Assembly: GCA_002481295.1 (NCBI GenBank)
Contig: DLDU01000033.1
Coordinates: forward strand, 24,263-79,319
Reading direction: 5' to 3'
From: Prevotella sp. UBA7764
Lineage (GTDB): Bacteria; Bacteroidota; Bacteroidia; Bacteroidales; Bacteroidaceae
Length of the DNA: 55,057 bases
Shown here piece after piece: positions 24,940 to 32,744 of this stretch (position 1 is its first letter; every line of letters begins with the position of its first letter). The translations under genes and the position numbers were made by a program. The notes under the pieces are model-generated. The model was not told the origin of the DNA, did no database searches, and saw nothing but the letters and a program-made list of their open reading frames with translations.

Positions 24940-26757
24940 ATGACTTACGTAGTTCTACCCGAGCAGCAGACGCTGCCCCCCATCACCTACGACTTTGCCG
25001 TCGAGGCGTATGTGGCCCGCCACTTCCGCGACGACGACTATTTTTTCATCTGGCAGACCAAGCCCACCGTGATCCTCGGACGCAACCAACTGCTGCAAAA
25101 CGAAGTCAACGTAGACTACTGCCGCGAGCACGACGTGTTCATCTCACGCCGCAAAAGCGGAGGCGGCTGCGTCTATTCCGATGAGGGCAACATCATGTTC
25201 TCCTTCATCAGCCGTGAGCCGAACGTACAAAAGATGTTTGCCAACTGCATGCGCCTCGCTGCCGACGCACTTCTTCGCATTGGCGTTCCCGTGACGATCT
25301 CGGGGCGCAACGACATCCTGCTCGACGGCAAGAAGGTCTCCGGAGCCGCCTTTTACCGCACAGGTGACCGTAGCATCATGCACAACACACTGCTCGTCAA
25401 CTCAGACCTCAGCATGTTGGAACGTGTCATCACACCCGACAAAGCAAAGCTGCAAAGCAAAGGCGTGCAAAGTGTACGACAGCATGTGGGCAACATCAGC
25501 CAATACACGACGATGTCGCTGCCGGAGCTGAAAGCATCCTTCCGTCAGGCGATGTGCGGCGACAAGGCCATCACGATCACTGAGGAGATGATGCCGGAGA
25601 TCAGAGAACTACAAAAGACCTTTGCCGCCGCCGACTTCATCTATGGCAAACAACCGCTCTTCAAACTCACAAAGAAGCACCGCCTTCCCGGTGTAGGTAC
25701 GATAGAAGCCTGCCTGGAAATCAAAGACAACCATATCCACGACATCGATCTCTTCGGTGACTACTTCCTCGCCGGTGATCTCGACGAGGAGCTCTTGCCC
25801 CGTCTACGCGACGTGGCCTTCACACGTGAGGCTGTTGAGAAGGCATTGCAGGGACTCGATCTTGATAACATCATCCGCGGACTGACCACCGACGGCCTGC
25901 TGCGTGTACTCTTTGGTCGCAAGCCCCACGTGATGAAACCCGATTGGTTGAAGATCGACCTCAGCTCAGACAAGCAGAGCGAGAATACCTCTGAGATCAT
26001 CCATGGCAACCGTCTGCACACGATCTGCGAGAGCGGTCTTTGCCCCAACCGTGCCGAGTGCTGGCGACTGGGCACTGCCACACTGATGATTGGCGGCGAC
26101 ATCTGCACACGTCACTGCCGCTTCTGCAACACGCTGAGCGGTCGCCCTCTCCCTCTCGACCCCGACGAGCCGCAACGCGTGGCGGAGTCGGTGAAGGAGA
26201 TGAACCTGAGATATGTCGTCCTCACCTCGGTAGACCGTGACGACCTGCCCGACATGGGAGCAGAACACTGGCACCGAACCGTAGAAGCGGTGCGGCAGAG
26301 ATGCCAGACAAAGATAGAAGTGCTTCTGCCCGACTTCCAAGGACGCGAAAATCTGATGGACATCGTATTGCAGAGTCATCCCGACGTGGTGGCACACAAC
26401 ATCGAGACAGTGCGGCGGCTGACACCGTCGGTGCGCAGCGTAGCTACCTACGAAGGCAGCCTTCATGTACTGAAGCATATCCATGACAGCGGATTCGTCA
26501 CAAAGAGCGGCCTCATGCTCGGACTGGGAGAAACGGAGGAGGAAGTGCTCGAGACCTTGCGCGACCTGCGCGACTGCGGTGTGGAGCGCGTGACGATTGG
26601 ACAGTATCTACAGCCCACGGCCCGGCATCTACCCGTCGAAGCCTATATCACGCCGGAGAAATTTCGGTGGTACCACGAGCAGGCTGTGAAGATGGGCTTC
26701 CGTTCTGCCGTCTGTGGTCCCCTCGTCCGCTCGTCCTATAAGGCCAGCATCGGGTAA
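24940..26757 (+). CDS. Lipoate-protein ligase-lipoyl synthase fusion
   Basis: This 605-residue protein joins two lipoate enzymes. Residues 1-325 are a lipoate-protein ligase (LplA). They carry RRKSGGG at 71-77, a conserved Lys in KKVSGAAFYR near 131-140, and the LplA accessory domain. Residues 330-605 are lipoyl synthase (LipA). The auxiliary cluster cysteines are at 363, 368 and 374 (CESGLCPNRAEC). The radical SAM CTRHCRFC is at 389-396 and the conserved RSSY is at 597-600. Both halves keep their key residues, so one chain can attach a precursor or lipoate and insert sulfur. No separate lipB or lipA is in the window. It follows rmuC by 26 bases. Confidence 0.93.
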   Translation: MTYVVLPEQQTLPPITYDFAVEAYVARHFRDDDYFFIWQTKPTVILGRNQLLQNEVNVDYCREHDVFISRRKSGGGCVYSDEGNIMFSFISREPNVQKMFANCMRLAADALLRIGVPVTISGRNDILLDGKKVSGAAFYRTGDRSIMHNTLLVNSDLSMLERVITPDKAKLQSKGVQSVRQHVGNISQYTTMSLPELKASFRQAMCGDKAITITEEMMPEIRELQKTFAAADFIYGKQPLFKLTKKHRLPGVGTIEACLEIKDNHIHDIDLFGDYFLAGDLDEELLPRLRDVAFTREAVEKALQGLDLDNIIRGLTTDGLLRVLFGRKPHVMKPDWLKIDLSSDKQSENTSEIIHGNRLHTICESGLCPNRAECWRLGTATLMIGGDICTRHCRFCNTLSGRPLPLDPDEPQRVAESVKEMNLRYVVLTSVDRDDLPDMGAEHWHRTVEAVRQRCQTKIEVLLPDFQGRENLMDIVLQSHPDVVAHNIETVRRLTPSVRSVATYEGSLHVLKHIHDSGFVTKSGLMLGLGETEEEVLETLRDLRDCGVERVTIGQYLQPTARHLPVEAYITPEKFRWYHEQAVKMGFRSAVCGPLVRSSYKASIG

Positions 26758-26853
26758 AGCCATAGGATGCACGGTGACGACAGGTAAGCACAATATTGCT
26801 GTAAGATTGCAGCGTATTCAGAATTTTCCCGACAAAAGTGTGTCGTGGCGAGG

Positions 26854-27123
26854 TTGCAATATAGAGAAGGAAAATACGGATTTTTGATTCTTTAGGCTCA
26901 TTCTTGCCATGAGGGATGAAGAAAACACTTGCTTTTAAAGGAGAAGGCACTTGTTTGACCCGGTCATCTCTGTTGTTTCATCGTGTAAAACAACTGAGAT
27001 GACCGGGTCAAACAAGTGCTTTGATCGAGTGAAACCATAAGGATGACAAGCAAAAACAAGGGCTTGTCTGATCATAAAAATATAATTGCCTGACTGACAA
27101 GTGGTTAGTCGGATACTGTAAAA
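26854..27123. repeat. Element A: 22-base periodic spacer array folded into a 32-base hairpin
   Basis: This element fills most of the 550-base spacer between the lipoate gene and the esterase. It begins with a block reading TTGCAATATAGAGAAGG (26854-26870). Arms at 26947-26978 and 26988-27019 form an inverted repeat of 32 bases with one mismatch and a 9-base loop. From about 26904 to 27123 the sequence has a 22-base period. Successive 22-base units starting at 26970, 26992, 27014 and 27036 all end in AAAC or AAAAC, and several contain TTGATC or GATGAC in the middle. No coding potential is seen. Element B near 51.9 kb has the same layout. Confidence 0.6.
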
Positions 27124-27230
27124 TGGCCGTCTTTGAGGGCATGGACATCCTTGGCTGTGATTTTTCGATTCTCAGAGGCCGAAAAATGTCAGTTTATTAA
27201 ACATGCCATCTACTTGTTGCCATAAATGAA

Positions 27231-27273
27231 AACACCCTGATGGAGGATGTCGTGCTTCCTCAGTCAGGGTGTT
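27231..27273 (-). terminator. Terminator of the dual esterase gene
   Basis: AACACCCTGA and TCAGGGTGTT (10-base stem) enclose a second stem GAGGA/TCCTC. On the minus strand it is followed by TTCATTT. Confidence 0.8.
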
Positions 27274-27309
27274 GCCGTGTAAAGGTGGAAGTGAAAGCTC
27301 AGAAAATTT

Positions 27310-28731
27310 CTATTTCTTTGTGATGGCTTCCATGATGATCTTGGCCAGGAGTGTGGCACCTTTGCGTGTCGGATGGATGCCGTCGCGCTGCATGATAGCG
27401 TCGAGGGTCATGTCGTCAGCAGGATGGAAAGCCGTGTGGAGGTCGAGATACTGTACCTTTTCCTTGTGGGCCACCTGCTTGACGATGGGCGAGACGTGGT
27501 TGACGATGATGCTGTCGTTGATGTCCCACGAGGGCTTGACGGCCGGGATGGGTGAGCACAGCCAGATCTTTGGATGTGAGGGCAGGGCTTTGAGTGTGTC
27601 TGTCATCGCCATCAGGTCATGCTTAAACTCTGCGTTGTGTGCCCAGTTGTGGGGTTTGGTGTCGTTGGTACCGAGTTTCACGATGACGATGTCCGGGCGA
27701 AAGGCCAGTGCATCCCTCCATGCCTCTTCACGCACATAGGGCAGATCGCCCTTGCTGAGCAGCGTGCGGGCAGACACACCGAAGTTCTTGACGAGATAGC
27801 CCTTGCCGAGCATACGTTGCAGTTGTGCCGGGTAGCCCTGTTCATCGCTCATGCCGATGCCAAAGCCGTCGGTGATGCTGTTGCCGATACATGCCACTCG
27901 GACGGCGTGAGGCTGTGGGCTGGGCAATGCCTTGAGCCATGCCGTGAGGTCGTCCATCATCTGTGGATGGGAGGGGAAGGTGGTTCTGATGCCAAAGCCG
28001 TGGCCACCATGGGGATAGATCAGCAGCGAACAGTTGTTGCCGCAACTCCTCATGCTGCTGTAGTAAGCCACGCCGTTCTGTACGGACGGCACCACCTCGT
28101 CGTCGTTGGCCAGCAGGATGATGGCCGGAGGCGTGAGGTGGGAGCGCACCTGCGTCTCGTTGCTCCACTGCCTGACAATCTCTTTGTTATCTCTGTCGTA
28201 GCCGAGGAAGTTGTTGCGCGAGCCCTCGTGTGTGCCTCTGCCCATGGTGATGACGGGGTAGAACAGGATGCTGAAGTTGGGTCGAAGGTCCCAAGGAGCA
28301 TGTGTGCTCACCGACGAGGCCAGATGTCCACCGGCCGAGAATCCCATGATGCCGATGTCGTCGGGGTTGATCTGCCATACGTCGGCTGAGTCGCGCAGTG
28401 TTTTCATGGCCTGATAAGCGTCGGAGAGTGGTATGTTACGGTCGCCTCTTGGCATACGGTATTTCAGCACGGCATAGGCAATGCCTTGGTTGTTGAAGTA
28501 GGGAGCCCAGTCGTGTCCCTCGTGTTGCAAGGCGAGATGGGCATAACCGCCGCCCGGACAGTCGAGGACGGCACGCCCCGTAGGCTGCTCTGGAAGATAG
28601 ACGGTCAACGTGGAGAGCCCGTCTTGGCTGTTACGGAGTTCGAAATGGCGGGCAGACTGTGCGGCAGCTGTCATCATAGCGACCGCGGTGAACAGCAGTG
28701 CCGCGATGCGCTGAGAGATATGTTTTTTCAT
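27310..28731 (-). CDS. Exported two-domain esterase (alpha/beta hydrolase plus SGNH hydrolase)
   Basis: This 473-residue protein with a signal peptide (1-24) fuses two unrelated esterase folds. The first domain (about 30-270) is an alpha/beta hydrolase of the acetyl-esterase/BD-FAE type. Its triad is Ser132 in GFSAGG, Asp210 or Asp211 in LANDDEVV and His244 in HGGHGF. The second (about 275-473) is an SGNH hydrolase with Ser285 in GNSITDG, Asn356 in GTND and Asp450/His453 in DGIHP. Such enzymes remove acetyl or feruloyl groups from xylan or other decorated glycans. Both active sites look complete. No xylanase gene is adjacent. The sugar kinase gene upstream on the same strand is 42 bases away. 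Confidence 0.88.
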   Translation of the reverse strand: MKKHISQRIAALLFTAVAMMTAAAQSARHFELRNSQDGLSTLTVYLPEQPTGRAVLDCPGGGYAHLALQHEGHDWAPYFNNQGIAYAVLKYRMPRGDRNIPLSDAYQAMKTLRDSADVWQINPDDIGIMGFSAGGHLASSVSTHAPWDLRPNFSILFYPVITMGRGTHEGSRNNFLGYDRDNKEIVRQWSNETQVRSHLTPPAIILLANDDEVVPSVQNGVAYYSSMRSCGNNCSLLIYPHGGHGFGIRTTFPSHPQMMDDLTAWLKALPSPQPHAVRVACIGNSITDGFGIGMSDEQGYPAQLQRMLGKGYLVKNFGVSARTLLSKGDLPYVREEAWRDALAFRPDIVIVKLGTNDTKPHNWAHNAEFKHDLMAMTDTLKALPSHPKIWLCSPIPAVKPSWDINDSIIVNHVSPIVKQVAHKEKVQYLDLHTAFHPADDMTLDAIMQRDGIHPTRKGATLLAKIIMEAITKK

Positions 28732-28773
28732 GGTGTGAGTTTAGTAATTAAGTATTTGATGCTCTGCTTAGCG

Positions 28774-29673
28774 TTATGGTTTCCATTTGGCGGCTTCCTG
28801 CTCAATAAGTCCGTCGATGGGAGCCTGGATGATCTTGCCGACCTTCATGCCTTCCTCCCTCATCACCTCTTCGAGCGGCTGGCGATAGATGAGCGCGATG
28901 CTGCCGTTGAAGCCGATGGGCAACTGGTTCCAACCATCGTATTGCTTGACGTTGCGACAGAGGAAACGGCGGAAGCCTTCTTTGACGAGCGCGTAGATGG
29001 CAGGCTCAGAGAGGTTTTCCTGCAAGAAGGGGACGAAGGAAGCCAGGAATGTGTTGGGCTTCGGCTGACGGTATACGCGGTCGATGATGTCGGCGGCCGT
29101 GAGATGGTATTTGTCGTTGAAGCGTTGGATGATGGCTTGGGGGAGTTGATTTTTCAATATGTCGGCGACAAGCGTCTTGCCCAAGACCGCACCGCTGCCC
29201 TCGTCACCGAGGATGAATCCGAGTGCTGGCACGTTCTTTACGATTTTCTCTCCGTCGTAGGCGCATGAGTTGCTGCCCGTGCCCAAGATGCAGGCGATGC
29301 CGGGCTGGTCACCGCAGAGTGCTCTCGCCGCGCCGAGCATGTCGCTGGCCACTTCGCAGACACCGGTGACATGGAGATGACGGCGCAGGGCACGCTCCAC
29401 CACGGGAATCTTTTCCGGCGTGCAGCCGGCACCATAGAAGTGGAGGTTGCTGAGCGTGCAGGCATCGTCTTGCTTTGAGGAAGCCGTGCCGATGCCACAG
29501 GCTGATTGCAACTGGGGTAGGAGAGCGGTCTCCACTTCGTTGGCAATTTCGTCCTCGCTCATTTGGAAAGGATTCATTCCTTTCGTGCGGATACGTGCGG
29601 CAACGGTTCCGTCGGTGATAAGCGCCCAATCTGTTTTTGTAGAACCGCTGTCTGCGAGCAAAGTGTAAGTCAT
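28774..29673 (-). CDS. BadF/BadG-type sugar kinase (N-acetylglucosamine kinase-like)
   Basis: This 299-residue ASKHA-fold ATPase has the phosphate-1 motif LLADSGSTKTDWAL at the N terminus. Further ATP-binding segments are LGTGSNSCAY near residue 142 and FILGDEGSGAVLG near 165. These match N-acetylglucosamine kinase-like members of the BadF/BadG/BcrA/BcrD family found throughout Bacteroidales. The substrate is probably an N-acetyl hexosamine, by family. An insert of about 12 residues (GTASSKQDDACT) at about 62-73 makes it slightly longer than usual. It has a perfect promoter and may be read together with the downstream esterase gene. Confidence 0.85.
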   Translation of the reverse strand: MTYTLLADSGSTKTDWALITDGTVAARIRTKGMNPFQMSEDEIANEVETALLPQLQSACGIGTASSKQDDACTLSNLHFYGAGCTPEKIPVVERALRRHLHVTGVCEVASDMLGAARALCGDQPGIACILGTGSNSCAYDGEKIVKNVPALGFILGDEGSGAVLGKTLVADILKNQLPQAIIQRFNDKYHLTAADIIDRVYRQPKPNTFLASFVPFLQENLSEPAIYALVKEGFRRFLCRNVKQYDGWNQLPIGFNGSIALIYRQPLEEVMREEGMKVGKIIQAPIDGLIEQEAAKWKP

Positions 29674-29706
29674 ATCAAATGGTTGTATTATTAGTTCTTA
29701 CTAATG

Positions 29707-29737
29707 CAAAGATACAGATTATTTTTGCAACGGCAAA
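29707..29737 (-). promoter_or_regulatory. Promoter of the sugar kinase gene
   Basis: Minus-strand TTTG, 19 bases, TATCTTTG: a full consensus match. The whole 31-base promoter closely resembles a second promoter at 29956-29986, including TTTGCCGTT and AAAAATAAT in the spacer. Confidence 0.85.
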
Positions 29738-29862
29738 GTACTTTCAATATATTATTCCAGCGTCTCTTCTTTTTTCAGACGTGGAGAAAGGATGAAGATA
29801 AAAAGGAGAGATGGAGTGGGCGGAACACCTCGCAGAGTCGCGTGGACGTTTGAAAAGGGCAT

Positions 29863-29950
29863 AAAAAAAGCGATGACCTTCGCAGGCAACCGCTCCAAAT
29901 CTTCAATAGGTATTAGTTCCTTCAAGGTAAAAAGATTGTTTTCAGGATAA
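29863..29950 (-). ncRNA. Candidate small RNA of about 87 nucleotides
   Basis: On the minus strand a full-consensus promoter (29956-29986) should start a transcript near 29949. About 55 bases on there is a strong hairpin: the AGCGGT side at 29889-29894, a GCGA tetraloop near 29880, and the closing ATCGCT near 29869-29874. It is followed by TTTTTTT (29863-29869). A complete promoter and intrinsic terminator with no ATG-started gene between them suggest a stand-alone small RNA. The alternatives are a leader or attenuator for the sugar kinase gene, or the remnant of a small gene: a frame reading LKELIPIEDLERLPAKV passes through it. It matches no RNA family I recognise. Confidence 0.5.
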
Positions 29951-29955
29951 CACTG

Positions 29956-29986
29956 CAAAGATAAGCATTATTTTTATAACGGCAAA
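29956..29986 (-). promoter_or_regulatory. Promoter of the candidate small RNA
   Basis: Minus-strand TTTG, 19 bases, TATCTTTG, with a spacer nearly identical in its first half to that of the kinase promoter 249 bases away. Confidence 0.8.
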
Positions 29987-30130
29987 CTTTTCATCCATAT
30001 TTTTTAAGAAAACTTATTTAAATGTTAAAAACGAGGTCATGCAAGCCTGTTTTGGGCGTCGGAATCGGCTGTTCGTTTATAAAAATAAGGTGTTCTGCGA
30101 TTTTCTTGCATCGGCAGTGACCATACAAAA

Positions 30131-30203
30131 CAAGCCACACGATCCGGTTCTCCGCCCTTTGCCGTGAGTTCTGGGCGATTGAGACTGTTGATCGTGTGGC
30201 TTG
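30131..30203 (-). terminator. Nested hairpin after the mannonate oxidoreductase gene
   Basis: CAAGCCACACGATC and GATCGTGTGGCTTG form a perfect 14-base stem. The 45-base loop contains a second stem, CGCCC/GGGCG. On the minus strand the outer stem is followed by TTTTGT. The element lies 25 bases past the stop. Confidence 0.7.
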
Positions 30204-30227
30204 TGTTTGCTAAAAAAAAGCTGTTTG

Positions 30228-31040
30228 CTACATGGCGAAGACGTTGAAGCCTCCGTCCACGACAGCTACGGTGCCGGTGACAAACGAGGCGGCGTCACTC
30301 ATCAGATAGTGGATTGTGCCGCAGAGCTCTTCGGGTTTACCCATGCGGCCGAAGGGCGTCTGACGGATCACGTCGTTGCCGCGTTGGGTGTAACTGCCGT
30401 CGGGATTGGTGAGCAGCGCACGGTTTTGCTCGGTGATGAAGAATCCCGGAGCGATCGCGTTGACGCGGATGCCCTCGCCAAACTTCTTTGCGGTCTCGGT
30501 GGCCATGTAAGCGGTGAAGTTGGAGATGCCGGCCTTGGCAGCAGCATAGCCGCACACACGTGTCATCGGACGGAAAGCCGCCATGCTGCTGAAGTTGATG
30601 ATCGAACCCTTGCCCTGCTTGACCATCGGCTTGAGAAACACCTGGGTAGGAATCACCGTACCTGTGAGGTTGAGGTTGAGCACCTTTTGGAACTGTTCCG
30701 GATCGAGGTCGAAGAAGTTTTGGTCCGGTGCGATGGTGGCGCCTTTCATATTGCCTCCTGCGGCGTTGAGCAGGGTGTCGACGCGTCCGAAGTCCTTGAG
30801 GATGTCCTCACAGTTCTGTTTTACCAGTTCGACATTCATCACGTCGGTCTTATAGAATTTGGCGATGCCGCCTTTGTCAGTGATCTCTTTCACGATCTCG
30901 TTGCCTACCTCTTCCTTACGTCCGAGGATAGCGATCTTGGCTCCTTGCTCTGCGAGGTACTTGCCAATGCAGCGACCAAGGACACCTGTGCCGCCGGTGA
31001 TGACGACAACATAGCCTTTAATGTTGAATAGTTCGTTCAT
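30228..31040 (-). CDS. SDR-family D-mannonate oxidoreductase (probable)
   Basis: This 270-residue short-chain dehydrogenase has the NAD-binding GGTGVLG at about residues 16-22, NAAGG near 91, catalytic Ser in INFSSMAAF and the Y-x-x-x-K pair in GYAAAKAG. It starts three bases after the uxuA stop, so the two are co-transcribed. In Bacteroidetes an SDR beside uxuA usually interconverts fructuronate and mannonate, replacing the unrelated long-chain UxuB. The function is thus inferred from both sequence type and neighbour. Cofactor choice is not clear, but the DVMN segment fits NADH as well as NADPH. Confidence 0.87.
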   Translation of the reverse strand: MNELFNIKGYVVVITGGTGVLGRCIGKYLAEQGAKIAILGRKEEVGNEIVKEITDKGGIAKFYKTDVMNVELVKQNCEDILKDFGRVDTLLNAAGGNMKGATIAPDQNFFDLDPEQFQKVLNLNLTGTVIPTQVFLKPMVKQGKGSIINFSSMAAFRPMTRVCGYAAAKAGISNFTAYMATETAKKFGEGIRVNAIAPGFFITEQNRALLTNPDGSYTQRGNDVIRQTPFGRMGKPEELCGTIHYLMSDAASFVTGTVAVVDGGFNVFAM

Positions 31041-31043
31041 AGT

Positions 31044-32327
31044 TTAATCAAAAAATCCTGGTTGTTCGTATTTGATGCCTAACTCCTTGTCCACGGCGGC
31101 AATGATGCCTTGGACCTGTCCCATGGCAAACATACGGCCAAGGAAACTGTATCCGGCGTTGTATCCGCGCTTCTCGTCACCGAGCATGGTCATGCCGTGG
31201 TCCACACGCATGGGCAGCACCTGTGCGTTGGGCGAGGAGAGCAGAGCCTTTCCAGCTTTGCGCTGTTGCTCTTCCTGCTCGAAGATCTTTGTCAGGGCTA
31301 CGAGATCAGCGCGACCGCCTAAGTGACTGGCCTCAGTGAAGTCGCCGTTGGGAAAGACGTGGCAGCTGCGCAGATGCACGAAACTCGTGCGGCTGGCAAA
31401 GCGACGAGCCATCTCCGTGAGGTTGTTTTGGGCTCCTGCGGAGAGCGAACCGGCGCAGAAGGTCAGTCCGTTGTGCTTGTTGGGAACAGCGGTGAGCAGC
31501 CATTCGATGTCGTCGGCGCAGGTGATGATACGTGGCAAGCCGAGGATTTGGAATGGTGGATCGTCGGGATGAACACACATATACATGTCGCACTCGTCGC
31601 AGACCGGCATGATCGCGTCGAGGAAATACTTCATGTTGGCGCGCAGCTGCTCGCGGTCGATGCCCTCATATTTCTTGAGCAGCTCGCGGAAGAGACCGAG
31701 CGGATGCTCGTCGCCTTCTTTGAAGTTGCCGGAAACAAAGCCTTGTGTCTTGATGACAATGTTCTCCACGAGCTCATGATCCTTCTCCGGCGTCATCTGC
31801 TTGCGCAGTTCCGCCACCTCTTTTAATATGTCTCTGCCGTTGGGCTTGCCGTCGGGACCGAGAGCCTTGAAGTTTTTCCAGTCCTCTTCAGCTCCCTCAC
31901 GCTTCAAGAGATCGATGTCGAAATACGCAAATTCAGGAATGCTGAAATAGAGATTGCTCGATCCGTTGGGATTGAGATGGAGCAGATCGGTGCGTGCCCA
32001 GTCAAGTACGGGCATGAAGTTATAGCAGATGGTGTGGATGCCCTCAGCTGCCAAGTTGCGCAGACTCTCGCAATAGATGCTGATCTGTTCGTCGCGGTCA
32101 GGTCCGCCATATTTAATTGTCTCAGTGACAGGAAGCGATTCCACAACGCTCCATCTCATGCCGTGGGACTCAATGTAGGTCTTCAGGTCGTGGATTTGCT
32201 GCTGTGTCCATACTTGTCCGAGGGGCACATCGTGCAAAGCCGTGACGATGCCCTCGACGCCAATTTGCCGGAGCATGTCGAGCGTAATCGGATCTTTACG
32301 GCCAAACCATCTCCATGTTCTTTCCAT
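31044..32327 (-). CDS. uxuA: Mannonate dehydratase
   Basis: This enzyme dehydrates D-mannonate to 2-keto-3-deoxygluconate in hexuronate breakdown, in the cytoplasm. The protein has 427 residues, slightly longer than the E. coli enzyme. It begins MERTWRWFGRKDPITLDML, a strongly conserved family start. Metal-binding His and Cys residues of the TIM barrel are seen in CVHPDDPPFQILGLPRI, LRSCHVFPNGDFTEASHLGG and RVDHGMTM. With the SDR gene it forms a two-gene glucuronate/galacturonate unit. No uxaC, kdgK or kdgA is next to it. Confidence 0.95.
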   Translation of the reverse strand: MERTWRWFGRKDPITLDMLRQIGVEGIVTALHDVPLGQVWTQQQIHDLKTYIESHGMRWSVVESLPVTETIKYGGPDRDEQISIYCESLRNLAAEGIHTICYNFMPVLDWARTDLLHLNPNGSSNLYFSIPEFAYFDIDLLKREGAEEDWKNFKALGPDGKPNGRDILKEVAELRKQMTPEKDHELVENIVIKTQGFVSGNFKEGDEHPLGLFRELLKKYEGIDREQLRANMKYFLDAIMPVCDECDMYMCVHPDDPPFQILGLPRIITCADDIEWLLTAVPNKHNGLTFCAGSLSAGAQNNLTEMARRFASRTSFVHLRSCHVFPNGDFTEASHLGGRADLVALTKIFEQEEQQRKAGKALLSSPNAQVLPMRVDHGMTMLGDEKRGYNAGYSFLGRMFAMGQVQGIIAAVDKELGIKYEQPGFFD

Positions 32328-32420
32328 TTTTGATTAGTTTTTAGTGAATGATATAGTATCGAGGTCCATCGCCAAAAGCATACTGCGAAAGCCTACTTTG
32401 AGGATTGATCTTCTGGTTTG

Positions 32421-32452
32421 CAAAGATAAAAAAAATACTTCAAACGCACAAA
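32421..32452 (-). promoter_or_regulatory. Promoter of the uxuA operon
   Basis: Minus-strand TTTG, 20 bases, TATCTTTG. The leader would be about 85 bases. Confidence 0.75.
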
Positions 32453-32675
32453 AGAAGTTGAGTAATATTTTTGTTTCCGTCTTCAGTCTGATGTTTGTGC
32501 GACTATCATATTTATTGAAACATGAATTCTCCCAAAACAATGGCTGGCGTTGAGTATTGTTATCTGTTTCTAATGTATTATCCATTGATAATAAAGATAT
32601 TCAGCCTTGGAAGCATATCTGTTTTTTAAAAATAACAAAAAACATATACACTACTTGAAAAAAGAAGCGAGAAAG
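32453..32675. other. AT-rich divergent spacer between uxuA and the AraC-type gene
   Basis: No gene is seen. The stretch is AT-rich and holds the upstream regions of two divergent promoters, so it could carry operators for the neighbouring AraC-type protein. I see no clear palindrome. Confidence 0.4.
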
Positions 32676-32706
32676 TTTGCATATTAAAATGATTTTATTA
32701 CCTTTG
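32676..32706 (+). promoter_or_regulatory. Promoter of the AraC-type regulator
   Basis: TTTG (32676-32679), 19 bases, TACCTTTG (32699-32706): a full match to the consensus. Confidence 0.85.
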
Positions 32707-32744
32707 CAAGGTAAGAAAGCATTTACTATTACATCAACAATATT

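Noticed and set aside
26648..26950. Minus-strand 100-codon frame across the lipoate gene end and the spacer
   Set aside because: Half of it is antisense to the lipoyl synthase C terminus and the rest is periodic spacer sequence; no motif.
27619..28389. Plus-strand open frame of 256 codons opposite the dual esterase
   Set aside because: The minus-strand gene has both esterase active sites. The plus frame has no family signal.
29752..29958. Minus-strand 68-codon frame starting with TTG
   Set aside because: Its start codon lies inside the -7 promoter box and the frame runs across the terminator hairpin. I favour a small RNA, though part of the frame looks protein-like.
22742..32385. Shared 14-mer CCATCGCCAAAAGC in two spacers (22744 and 32369 areas)
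   Set aside because: Several repeated 14-mers are expected by chance in a window of this size, and the flanks do not match.
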